Shown: positions 1 through 6,840 of the stretch, one piece after another
Position numbering within the stretch: position 1 is the stretch's first letter
Layout: the number at the start of each line of letters is the position of its first letter
Source of the DNA: Rummeliibacillus sp044763875
Lineage (GTDB): Bacteria; Bacillota; Bacilli; Bacillales_A; Planococcaceae
Reading direction: 5' to 3'
Length of the DNA: 64,000 nt
Assembly: GCF_044763875.1 (NCBI RefSeq)
Contig: NZ_JBIWGZ010000002.1
Coordinates: 434,001-498,000, forward strand
The notes under the pieces: generated by a model
What the model was told of the DNA's origin: nothing
Databases searched by the model: none
What the model saw: the letters and a program-made list of their open reading frames with translations, nothing else
Translations under genes and position numbers: made by a program

Positions 1-279
1 CCTTCATATCTGTATTATAATCTTATTACAAAATTAGTAATACAACAACTATTATTTACAGTATACTGAATATTAATTCCTCGGTCAATCCTAGCATTCA
101 TAATAATTAAATTATGTTAATACAAATTTTATTCAATTGCTGTATTATATAGTTTTTACAATCTGTAATATAAAACAGTGACATTTTTCTCCTCTTTACT
201 AGCACAGTTTTTACAACTTTAATTATTGCCTTTTCTTTCGTTTCTAAAACAATCTTTTCTTCTTAATTATTTCTTTTCG
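1..279. other. AT-rich non-coding stretch upstream of def
   Basis: I see no supported gene here. The stretch is strongly AT-rich. A 25-codon minus-strand ORF at 107-184 has an AGAGGAG-like ribosome site, but its composition is random-looking. The preceding gene must lie outside the window. Confidence 0.5.
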
Positions 280-307
280 TTGAATGAACAGTTTTGTACG
301 TTATAAT
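280..307 (+). promoter_or_regulatory. SigA-type promoter of def
   Basis: A -35 box TTGAAT (280-285) and a perfect -10 box TATAAT (302-307) are separated by 16 bp. The promoter sits just before the ribosome site of def. An upstream in-frame ATG at 284 would lie inside the -35 box, which argues for the start at 341. Confidence 0.75.
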
Positions 308-340
308 GAATTAGGAAATTTTTTTGAAAGGAAGAGTACA

Positions 341-895
341 ATGATTTTAATGCACGATATTATTCGAGATGGTCATCCAACATTACGCTCAGTTGCAAAA
401 GAGATGACTTTCCCTCTAACAATAGAAGAAAAAAATTTTGGTGAAGATTTACTTCAGTTTTTAATTAATAGCCAAGACCCTGAAATTGCAGATAAACACG
501 GATTACGTTCTGGAATCGGTATTGCAGCACCTCAAGTTAATGTATCTAAAAGAATGTTTGCATTACATTTACCAGATCCTAAAGGAAAACAAATTAGTAT
601 GGTCGTTGTCAATCCGAAAATTGTCAGCCACTCCGTTGAAGGATCTTATGTATCCGTTGGAGAAGGTTGCCTATCTGTTGACCGTGATGTACCTGGTTAT
701 GTACCACGTCATGCACGTATTACAGTAAAATTCTTTACTCTCGATGGGGAAGAAAAGAAAATGCGATTAAAAGGATTACCTGCTATTGCATTTCAGCATG
801 AATTAGATCACTTAAATGGTATTATGTTCTACGATCATATTAATAAGGACAATCCGTTCGCAGAAATTCCAAATGCAATTCCATTAGAAGATTAA
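341..895 (+). CDS. def: Peptide deformylase
   Basis: This enzyme removes the N-formyl group from the initiator methionine of nascent proteins in the cytoplasm. From the ATG at 341 it is 184 residues long. All three family motifs are present: GIGIAAPQ (58-65), EGCLSV with metal-ligand Cys110, and HELDH (153-157) with the two His ligands and catalytic Glu. Length and insertions match the type 2 enzymes of Gram-positives (B. subtilis YkrB/DefB). The start at 341 is preceded by AAAGGAAG at 327-334; the longer frame from 284 overlaps the promoter. The gene is monocistronic and convergent with the HAD gene, with a shared terminator between them. Confidence 0.95.
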   Translation: MILMHDIIRDGHPTLRSVAKEMTFPLTIEEKNFGEDLLQFLINSQDPEIADKHGLRSGIGIAAPQVNVSKRMFALHLPDPKGKQISMVVVNPKIVSHSVEGSYVSVGEGCLSVDRDVPGYVPRHARITVKFFTLDGEEKKMRLKGLPAIAFQHELDHLNGIMFYDHINKDNPFAEIPNAIPLED

Positions 896-900
896 TAAGA

Positions 901-946
901 AAAAGCTGTTCAATCCATTACTCAAAATTTGGATTGAACAGCTTTT
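901..946. terminator. Bidirectional terminator between def and the HAD gene
   Basis: A 16-bp perfect inverted repeat, AAAAGCTGTTCAATCC (901-916) with its complement at 931-946, has A and T runs flanking the stem. It can serve both convergent genes. Confidence 0.9.
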
Positions 947-964
947 TTAGCTTTATCTATTTTT

Positions 965-1738
965 CTAACATAATCCTAATTTTCTCATAGCTTTTGATAG
1001 ACCATCATCATCAACATGGTCTGTCACAAATGTGGCTACCTCTTTCGCCTTTTCATGACCATTCCCCATAGCTACGCTTGTTCCCACAGCTTTTAACATT
1101 TCAATATCATTAAGACCGTCACCAAAAGCAATCGCATCTGTTATATCGAAATCCGTATGATTTAAAAACTGTTTTATACCATACGCTTTTGATACATCGT
1201 GATTAATAACATCTACTGAATATTCATGCCAGCGGATTAGTTTTAACTCTGGATACAATGTCGCATATTGCTTTTCTTCTTCTTCATCAACATATAACAA
1301 GATCTGATAAGTATCTGAGTGCTTATAATATTCTTCATTAACTTCTGGCATTGGATAAAATAATGAGTCCATGCTTACCCGAACTTTTTGGTTATCTTTT
1401 GTTGCTGAAGTCATTTTTAAATGGTCTAAATAGACAATAGGACTATTTTCGCGCGTTGCTTGAGCTACTAGTCTTTCAACTGTTTTGATTGGAATAGATC
1501 GCTTGGATATAACATGCCCTTGATAAACGACATATTGTCCATTAAAACTAATATATGAGTTTAAACCAAGTTCATCTAAAACAGGTTTTAAAAAGAAAGG
1601 AGAACGACCAGTAGCAATTGCCACCTCGTGCCCATTTTCTTTTGCCTGCTGAATCGCATCATACGTTGACTTTGGAAGCTTCTTTTCTGAATCATACAGT
1701 GTTCCATCAATATCAAAAAACAATATTTTCTTTTTCAT
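965..1738 (-). CDS. Cof-type HAD-IIB phosphatase (YkrA-like)
   Basis: This is a 257-residue cytoplasmic HAD-superfamily hydrolase, probably a phosphatase of small phosphorylated metabolites; the substrate is unknown. Motif I is DIDGT (Asp9/Asp11), motif II is in IATGRS (Thr43), and motif III/IV is GDGLND near residue 206, followed by MGNG. The long insertion between motifs II and III is the C2B cap of the Cof/IIB group. The ATG at 1738 has AGAAAGGAT upstream. In B. subtilis ykrA sits in the same rnjA-ykzG-ykrA-def neighbourhood, which supports orthology. Confidence 0.88.
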   Translation of the reverse strand: MKKKILFFDIDGTLYDSEKKLPKSTYDAIQQAKENGHEVAIATGRSPFFLKPVLDELGLNSYISFNGQYVVYQGHVISKRSIPIKTVERLVAQATRENSPIVYLDHLKMTSATKDNQKVRVSMDSLFYPMPEVNEEYYKHSDTYQILLYVDEEEEKQYATLYPELKLIRWHEYSVDVINHDVSKAYGIKQFLNHTDFDITDAIAFGDGLNDIEMLKAVGTSVAMGNGHEKAKEVATFVTDHVDDDGLSKAMRKLGLC

Positions 1739-1785
1739 ACTTTTTACAATCCTTCTTTCTGTATTTGACTGTTAAGTAAATCATC

Positions 1786-1814
1786 TTTACATTTATTGGT
1801 TAATTTAGTATAAT
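1786..1814 (+). promoter_or_regulatory. Strong SigA-type promoter of the 23-codon ORF
   Basis: A -35 box TTTACA (1786-1791) and a perfect -10 box TATAAT (1809-1814) are separated by 17 bp. It is one of the best promoters in the window and lies immediately before the small cationic ORF at 1836. Confidence 0.8.
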
Positions 1815-1835
1815 AACTTTAAGGAGTGATACGCC

Positions 1836-1907
1836 ATGTTCAAACGTCTTAAAAAGCAATTGTTAAAAAGGCTTCGTGGCTTACTCGAGAAAAAATCGAT
1901 CGCTTAA
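1836..1907 (+). CDS. Small cationic amphipathic peptide, 23 residues
   Basis: This ORF has its own promoter (1786-1814), an AAGGAG ribosome site (1821-1826) nine bases before the ATG, and its own terminator (1917-1945), so the unit looks genuinely expressed. The peptide begins MFKRLKKQLLKRL and contains nine Lys/Arg against one Glu. Hydrophobic residues fall at positions 2, 5, 9, 10, 13, 16 and 17, the spacing of an amphipathic helix. I do not recognise a family. Possible roles are a membrane-active or regulatory peptide, or an RNA- or polymerase-binding helix given the adjacent rpoY-rnjA operon. A small RNA with an incidental ORF is the alternative. Confidence 0.55.
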   Translation: MFKRLKKQLLKRLRGLLEKKSIA

Positions 1908-1916
1908 AGTTACTTT

Positions 1917-1945
1917 GCCCTTCATATTTTGGAGGGCTTTTCTTT
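1917..1945 (+). terminator. Terminator of the small peptide unit
   Basis: The stem GCCCTTC (1917-1923) pairs with GGAGGGC (1931-1937), with one G-U pair, and is followed by TTTTCTTTATTTT. It separates the 23-codon ORF from rpoY-rnjA. Confidence 0.75.
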
Positions 1946-1962
1946 ATTTTAGTTTACCTACA

Positions 1963-1971
1963 TGATAATAT
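1963..1971 (+). promoter_or_regulatory. Candidate extended -10 promoter of rpoY-rnjA
   Basis: TGATAATAT at 1963-1971 has the TGn extension in front of a TAATAT -10 box. The -35 region is poor. It is placed 45 bases before the rpoY start. Confidence 0.45.
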
Positions 1972-2016
1972 AAAGGAAATGCAATTATTTTGAACGTATT
2001 AAAGGAGAGCAAAAAA

Positions 2017-2226
2017 ATGATTTACAAAGTTTATTACCAAGAAAATGTGCTTGAAGTACCAGTTCGCGAAAATACTAAAAGCCTATACCTTGAAGCTGAG
2101 GACGTACGTGAAGTACGTGAAAGACTTCAAGGCCGTGGTTACAACATCGAATTTATTCAATTGCTTGAAGGAAACTATTTAGAATACGAACAAGCAAGTG
2201 AAAATTATAAATTGGAGAATCTCTAA
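2017..2226 (+). CDS. rpoY: RNA polymerase epsilon subunit (RpoY, YkzG family)
   Basis: This 69-residue accessory subunit binds core RNA polymerase in Firmicutes. The sequence starts MIYKVYYQENVLEVPVREN, and its charged centre (AEDVREVRERLQGRGYNIEF) matches the family. The ATG at 2017 follows AAAGGAGAG (2001-2009); an upstream TTG in the same frame at 1990 has no ribosome site. It is followed four bases later by rnjA, the conserved ykzG-rnjA operon of Bacillales. Confidence 0.93.
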   Translation: MIYKVYYQENVLEVPVRENTKSLYLEAEDVREVRERLQGRGYNIEFIQLLEGNYLEYEQASENYKLENL

Positions 2227-2230
2227 TTTA

Positions 2231-3898
2231 ATGAAGTTTGTAAAAAATGACCAAACTGCGGTTTTCGCACTCGGCGGACTGGGCGAAATCGGCAAAAATA
2301 CGTATGCAGTTCAATTCCAAGATGAAATTATCTTAATTGATGCAGGTATTAAATTCCCTGAAGATGATCTTCTCGGAATCGATTATGTAATCCCTGATTA
2401 CACTTATCTTGTAAGAAATGTCGATAAAATTAAAGGTCTTTTTATTACTCATGGTCACGAAGACCATATTGGTGGTATTCCATATTTACTTCGCCAAATT
2501 AACATTCCTGTTTATGGTGGTAAATTAGCTCTTGGATTGTTACGCAACAAATTGGATGAGCATGGTTTACTTCGCCAAACAAAACTCATTGAAATTAATG
2601 AAGATGACGTGATTAAATTCCGTAAAACTTCTGTTAGTTTCTTTAGAACAACACATAGTATACCGGATGCATTCGGTATTGTTGTGAAAACACCTCCTGG
2701 TAATATCGTGCATACTGGTGACTTCAAATTTGATTTCACTCCAGTTGGAGAACCAGCTAACTTAACGAAAATGGCTGAAATCGGTCGTGATGGCGTTCTT
2801 TGCTTATTGTCAGATAGTACAAACGCTGAACGTCCAGAGTTTACAATGTCTGAACGTAAAGTTGGGGAAAGTATCGATGAAATTCTTCGTAATGTAGAAT
2901 CACGTATTATTTTCGCAACATTTGCTTCTAATATTCACAGATTAAAACAAGTTACAGACGCAGCGGTTAAACACGGCCGTAAAGTAGCTGTTTTTGGTCG
3001 AAGTATGGATAATGCAATCAATATCGGTCGCGATTTAGGATATATTACTGCACCTAAAGAAACATTCGTTGATGCACAAACTTTAAATCGCTTACCTGCA
3101 AACGAAGTTATGATTTTATGTACTGGTAGCCAAGGTGAACCGATGGCAGCACTTTCTCGTATTGCTAATGGAACACATCGTCAAATTCAAATTCAACCTG
3201 GCGATACAGTTGTATTCTCATCTTCACCAATTCCAGGTAATACAATAAGTGTGAACAAAATAATTAACTTGTTATACCGTGCAGGGGCTGAAGTTATTCA
3301 TGGTTCATTAAATAACATCCACACTTCAGGTCATGGATCTCAACAAGAGCAAAAGCTAATGTTACGTTTAATTAAACCAAAATTCTTCATGCCAATTCAC
3401 GGTGAATATCGTATGTTGCGTATGCATGCAGGTTTAGCTGAAGATTGTGATGTTGATCTTGATAATACTTTTATCATGGAAAATGGTGAAGTACTTGCTC
3501 TAAGTTCTAATGAAGCACATGTTGCTGGTCGTATCCCTTCAGGTTCTGTATATATCGATGGTAACGGCATAGGAGATATCGGCAATATTGTATTACGTGA
3601 TCGTCGTATCCTATCAGAAGAAGGTCTTGTCATCGTTGTAGTAAGTGTGGATATGGAACAACAAAAAATGGTTGCTGGTCCAGATATTATCTCACGCGGT
3701 TTCGTTTATATGCGAGAATCAGGTATGATGATAAACGAAGCACAACAAATGCTAAATAAGCATTTACAACAAACATTGCACGAAAAGACACCTCAGTGGT
3801 CTGAGTTGAAAAATGAAATCACGGATGTCTTAGGACCATATTTATTCGAAAAAACAAAACGACGTCCAATGATATTGCCAATCATAATGGAAGTTTGA
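2231..3898 (+). CDS. rnjA: Ribonuclease J1
   Basis: RNase J1 is an essential metallo-beta-lactamase/beta-CASP nuclease with 5'-3' exonuclease and endonuclease activity in mRNA decay and rRNA maturation. The 555-residue product from the ATG at 2231 has the same length as B. subtilis RnjA. The zinc motif HGHEDH is at 74-79, and the beta-CASP region and the C-terminal domain ending RRPMILPIIMEV are intact. GGAGA lies 12 bases upstream, inside the end of rpoY. The gene is cotranscribed with rpoY and ends at a strong hairpin. Confidence 0.97.
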   Translation: MKFVKNDQTAVFALGGLGEIGKNTYAVQFQDEIILIDAGIKFPEDDLLGIDYVIPDYTYLVRNVDKIKGLFITHGHEDHIGGIPYLLRQINIPVYGGKLALGLLRNKLDEHGLLRQTKLIEINEDDVIKFRKTSVSFFRTTHSIPDAFGIVVKTPPGNIVHTGDFKFDFTPVGEPANLTKMAEIGRDGVLCLLSDSTNAERPEFTMSERKVGESIDEILRNVESRIIFATFASNIHRLKQVTDAAVKHGRKVAVFGRSMDNAINIGRDLGYITAPKETFVDAQTLNRLPANEVMILCTGSQGEPMAALSRIANGTHRQIQIQPGDTVVFSSSPIPGNTISVNKIINLLYRAGAEVIHGSLNNIHTSGHGSQQEQKLMLRLIKPKFFMPIHGEYRMLRMHAGLAEDCDVDLDNTFIMENGEVLALSSNEAHVAGRIPSGSVYIDGNGIGDIGNIVLRDRRILSEEGLVIVVVSVDMEQQKMVAGPDIISRGFVYMRESGMMINEAQQMLNKHLQQTLHEKTPQWSELKNEITDVLGPYLFEKTKRRPMILPIIMEV

Positions 3899-3910
3899 TA
3901 TCTATATAAT

Positions 3911-3944
3911 AAAAATCCCAACATTCTAGAATGTTGGGATTTTT
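3911..3944 (+). terminator. Terminator of rpoY-rnjA
   Basis: A perfect palindrome built on AATCCCAACATTCTAGAATG spans 3911-3944. It has A5 on the left and T5 on the right, so it can work in both directions. Confidence 0.9.
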
Positions 3945-4090
3945 ATTTACACAATATATTTTATTCAGCTTTAGAAAGAGATTAAGTCACCTTAAAACAC
4001 AATACTTACCATTTCTAATATACTTAAATTTTTTAGAGACAAGTAAGAAGTATCGTGCAAATGAATATGTAGTAGGTTCTCTAGCCTTTG

Positions 4091-4750
4091 CTAATTCAAC
4101 ATCTTCTTCTCAAACCGACCAATATCTGCATCTGCTCCAATAACAATTAAAATATCACCTTCATGAATTAATTCATCAGCCTGTGGTGAAACAATAATTT
4201 CTGATTCTCGTTTAATCGCTACAATGTTAACCCCATAGCGTGCACGAATATCTAATCCTATAATCGTATGCCCCTCTAAAAGGTGATTTGCCTTAATTTC
4301 CATAATTGAATGTTCTTCTGAAAGTTCCAAATAATCAAGTACATTATTGGACATCATATTATTTGCAATTCGGATCCCCATATCTCGTTCTGGATGCACT
4401 ACGTGGTCTGCTCCTATTTTACGAAGCACTTTTTCATGATAATCATTCTGTGCTTTTACAGTAATTTTCTGTACACCTATTTCTTTCAACATCAATGTTG
4501 TTAAAATACTAGATTGAATGTCATCTCCAATTGCCACGATGACATGTTCAAAATTTCGAATCCCTAATGACTTTAAAACAGACTCATCTGTTGTATCAGC
4601 TACAACAGCTTGGGTGGCAATTGTTGCAAATTCATCGACACGTTCTGGATGCTTATCAATGGCCATTACTTCTGCACCTTGATTTACAAGTTCGTTGACT
4701 ATGCTACCTCCAAAACGCCCTAATCCAATAACAACAAATTCTTTTTTCAT
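4091..4750 (-). CDS. ktrC: Potassium channel gating subunit KtrC (RCK/TrkA-N)
   Basis: This 219-residue cytoplasmic ring subunit gates the KtrD-type potassium transporter. The N-terminal Rossmann RCK_N domain carries GLGRFG (9-14), and the RCK_C domain (about 135-219) is the known c-di-AMP binding module of the family. The sequence is close to B. subtilis KtrC (YkqB) throughout, for example VKAQNDYHEKVL and NNVLDYLELSEEHS. The start at 4750 has GGAGG in front; longer in-frame extensions lack a ribosome site. Its membrane partner KtrD is encoded 44 kb away in the same window. Confidence 0.93.
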   Translation of the reverse strand: MKKEFVVIGLGRFGGSIVNELVNQGAEVMAIDKHPERVDEFATIATQAVVADTTDESVLKSLGIRNFEHVIVAIGDDIQSSILTTLMLKEIGVQKITVKAQNDYHEKVLRKIGADHVVHPERDMGIRIANNMMSNNVLDYLELSEEHSIMEIKANHLLEGHTIIGLDIRARYGVNIVAIKRESEIIVSPQADELIHEGDILIVIGADADIGRFEKKMLN

Positions 4751-4798
4751 GCTAAATACCTCCGATTCCGCTGCACATCTCAAAGCTTATCTTCATCT

Positions 4799-4833
4799 AT
4801 TTTAACAGACAATTTCCTTTTTGGCTGTTAAAA
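4799..4833 (-). promoter_or_regulatory. Candidate ktrC promoter with inverted repeat
   Basis: Reading the minus strand there is an extended -10, TGTTAAAAT (-10 box at 4799-4804). It overlaps the inverted repeat TTTTAACAG (4800-4808) / CTGTTAAAA (4825-4833). No good -35 is visible. The repeat could be an operator. Confidence 0.35.
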
Positions 4834-4870
4834 GTTATCTAGTATCATTAGCCACTTTCGTCTATAAATA

Positions 4871-4897
4871 AAAAAGATTGCTCGTTATAGAGCAATC
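4871..4897 (-). terminator. Terminator downstream of ykuV
   Basis: On the minus strand GATTGCTC (4890-4897) pairs with GAGCAATC (4876-4883), followed by a T run. Confidence 0.85.
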
Positions 4898-4915
4898 CTT
4901 TTATTAGTATGAAGA

Positions 4916-5368
4916 TTAAGCATTTCGTACTTCGTCAAGAACACGGTTAACACGTTTTTCAAGCATTTTCATGCCACTTCCACCCGCTTGGAAGTGACGA
5001 AGTTTACCTTCTTTATCAAATACATAATATGCAGGTACATATTGATTTTCAAAAGTATCGGTAAGTTTCATTTGACTATCTACGAAAATTGGTTGAGTAA
5101 TTCCATGTTCTGCTGCAACATCTTTAATCTCTTGAAGATCTAAGTCTTTATCAGAACGTGGCATATGAACAGCTACTACATTAAGTTCGTCTTTATATTT
5201 ATCACGGAAATTATTAACTTCTGGCATTGCTTCTTTACATAAATGACAGCTAATTGACCAGAAGTGAATTAATGTAGGTTTTTCACCAACTAAGTCAGCT
5301 TTAGAAACTTGGCCGTTTAACCATGCTGTTTCGCCTTCTAATTCAGGCATATCTGAACGTAATTTCAT
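4916..5368 (-). CDS. ykuV: Thiol-disulfide oxidoreductase YkuV (TlpA/thioredoxin fold)
   Basis: This 150-residue thioredoxin-fold protein has the active site WSISCHLC (Cys41 and Cys44). It lacks a signal peptide or membrane anchor, so it is cytoplasmic. The sequence follows B. subtilis YkuV closely, including the cis-proline region YVPAYYVFD and the tail GGSGMKMLEKRVNRVL. It is transcribed after the peroxiredoxin ykuU, as in B. subtilis, with an attenuating hairpin between them. Its likely job is reduction of disulfides or support of the peroxiredoxin; the physiological partner is not shown by sequence. Confidence 0.92.
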   Translation of the reverse strand: MKLRSDMPELEGETAWLNGQVSKADLVGEKPTLIHFWSISCHLCKEAMPEVNNFRDKYKDELNVVAVHMPRSDKDLDLQEIKDVAAEHGITQPIFVDSQMKLTDTFENQYVPAYYVFDKEGKLRHFQAGGSGMKMLEKRVNRVLDEVRNA

Positions 5369-5426
5369 AATTTTTCACCTCATAATTTAATAATGTATGT
5401 TGTTACTATATGCAATTTTTTTAAAA

Positions 5427-5453
5427 AAGGGCCTAACAATATGTTAGGCCCTT
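5427..5453 (-). terminator. Hairpin between ykuU and ykuV
   Basis: A 12-bp perfect stem (AAGGGCCTAACA, 5427-5438, with its complement at 5442-5453) is followed on the minus strand by a T run. It should end most ykuU transcripts, possibly with readthrough into ykuV. Confidence 0.85.
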
Positions 5454-5472
5454 GACTTTCTTACTATAGGAA

Positions 5473-6021
5473 TTAACCTTTTAGTAGAGCATCGCCTGGG
5501 TGCCAGTTTGCTGGGCAAAGACCACCAGTTTGTAATGCTTGAAGTACGCGTAATACTTCATCTACGTCACGACCAATGTTATTGTGGTGAACAACTTGGT
5601 ATTGTAATTCGCCTTCAGGGTTGATGATGAATAGACCACGTAGTGCTACGCCTTCTTCTTCAATAAGAACGCCATATTCTTTAGCAACTGATTGGTTATG
5701 ATCTGCTGCTAATGCATAGTTTAATTGACCAATACCGTTTTCAGTACGATCTTGGTTAATCCATGCTAAGTGAGTGTGGATTGTATCAGTTGATACACCG
5801 ATTACTTCTGCATCAAGATCTTCGAACTCGTCGAAACGATCTGACATTGCAGTGATTTCAGTTGGGCAAACAAATGTGAAGTCCATTGGATAGAAGAAAA
5901 GAACTGTCCATTTGTCGTTTTTCATATTTTCTTCAAGACTAACTTTACCAAACTCTTTGTTTGGCATTACTGCATCCATTTCAAAGCGTGGAGCTTGTTT
6001 TGCTACCATACGTTCTGCCAT
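5473..6021 (-). CDS. ykuU: 2-Cys peroxiredoxin YkuU
   Basis: This 182-residue typical 2-Cys peroxiredoxin (AhpC/TSA family) reduces hydrogen peroxide and organic peroxides in the cytoplasm. The peroxidatic Cys52 lies in FTFVCPTEI and the resolving Cys169 in GGLCPANW. It is nearly identical in layout to B. subtilis YkuU. The ATG at 6021 is preceded by GGAGGG. No convincing PerR box was found upstream, only a TTATAAT half site at about 6151. Confidence 0.95.
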   Translation of the reverse strand: MAERMVAKQAPRFEMDAVMPNKEFGKVSLEENMKNDKWTVLFFYPMDFTFVCPTEITAMSDRFDEFEDLDAEVIGVSTDTIHTHLAWINQDRTENGIGQLNYALAADHNQSVAKEYGVLIEEEGVALRGLFIINPEGELQYQVVHHNNIGRDVDEVLRVLQALQTGGLCPANWHPGDALLKG

Positions 6022-6234
6022 GATATATCCCTCCAAAAGTAACTATTTTATAAATGTATGTAGCTTCATATGCTACAATCCATTTATTACGATAACAAAT
6101 ACATCTATTGAAAGCAAAGAATTCAACTTACAAATTGTTCATTGTTTAGTTATAATGTGACAGTTTTTTAACTTTTGAAATATTTTCAAATGCTCCCCCT
6201 ATAGCAAAATAGTTGGGAAGACAAAATTAGATTT

Positions 6235-6471
6235 CTACTCATCAAATGGCTTTTGTGGACGTTGACGGCATTCCTTCTCAGAATTCATGTCGTTGCTTGC
6301 TGAATCTCGCCATTCATTACATTTCGCACAAAAATTTGTATCAAATTCTTCATTATAACGTAGCAATGAAATACATTTGTAGCAATAATCTCGTAATTCA
6401 TCCGTCCTAATTAACTTTCCGTTAATAGCTAAAAATGTCCCCAAATATTTGTGTTTATGCTGTTTTTTCAT
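6235..6471 (-). CDS. Small zinc-ribbon-like protein, unknown function
   Basis: This 78-residue Lys-rich protein has two CxxC knuckles, CYKC and CAKC, about 20 residues apart, suggesting one zinc-ribbon site. The tail is charged and Arg/Gln-rich. The ATG at 6471 is preceded by AGAGGACA at a long spacing. A TTG at 6510 in the same frame is possible but has no better ribosome site. I do not recognise a named family. It lies downstream of the aceA-aceB-YhfH-like group and in the same direction. Confidence 0.6.
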   Translation of the reverse strand: MKKQHKHKYLGTFLAINGKLIRTDELRDYCYKCISLLRYNEEFDTNFCAKCNEWRDSASNDMNSEKECRQRPQKPFDE

Positions 6472-6591
6472 TGAAGTTTTCTGTCCTCTCAAAATAATGT
6501 ATCTTATCAACGTTCTTAATTCTCGTTTAGTTCATTTCAATATCATTATGTACCTATAATATATCTAACGACAACAAATTACATAACAAAA

Positions 6592-6632
6592 AACAATGGA
6601 TCACTTCTTTTTAGCAAGAGCAATCCATTGTT
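6592..6632 (-). terminator. Terminator of the aceA-aceB-YhfH-like transcript
   Basis: A 10-bp stem, AACAATGGAT (6592-6601) with ATCCATTGTT (6623-6632), encloses a 21-base loop. On the minus strand it is followed by TTTTTTG. Confidence 0.75.
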
Positions 6633-6668
6633 ATTGGGTTTGTGTATGTTGAATTTAAGTTGATTTGC

Positions 6669-6791
6669 CTATTCTTCTTTAGAACCAAGGCAGCGTTCAC
6701 ATTCATATAACGCAGATTCGACTTGCTCCACAATTTCACACCCGCATTCTGTACAAAGTTTTGGATATTTTTCATTTTGTTCGTTTTGCAT
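6669..6791 (-). CDS. YhfH-like small Cys-rich protein
   Basis: This 40-residue protein begins MQNEQNEKYPKLCTECG. It has four Cys in the pattern CTECGC...CERCL, resembling the YhfH family (CTECG near the start, C..CL near the end). A perfect AGGAGGAG ribosome site lies eight or nine bases before the ATG at 6791. It starts 49 bases after the aceB stop, in the same direction and before a terminator, so it is probably the last gene of the glyoxylate-shunt transcript. The role is unknown; metal binding is inferred from the Cys pairs. Confidence 0.75.
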   Translation of the reverse strand: MQNEQNEKYPKLCTECGCEIVEQVESALYECERCLGSKEE

Positions 6792-6840
6792 AAAGATCTC
6801 CTCCTAATTATAGATAATGTTTTACTACCAGGGCTTTGTA

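Noticed and set aside
107..184. 25-codon minus-strand ORF with AGAGGAG upstream
   Set aside because: AT-rich random-looking sequence, no promoter or terminator; kept only as a remark.
3931..4143. 70-codon plus-strand ORF starting in the rnjA terminator
   Set aside because: Begins inside the terminator hairpin and overlaps ktrC; no ribosome site.
6145..6165. Possible PerR box upstream of ykuU
   Set aside because: Only one TTATAAT half site is recognisable; the second half does not match.
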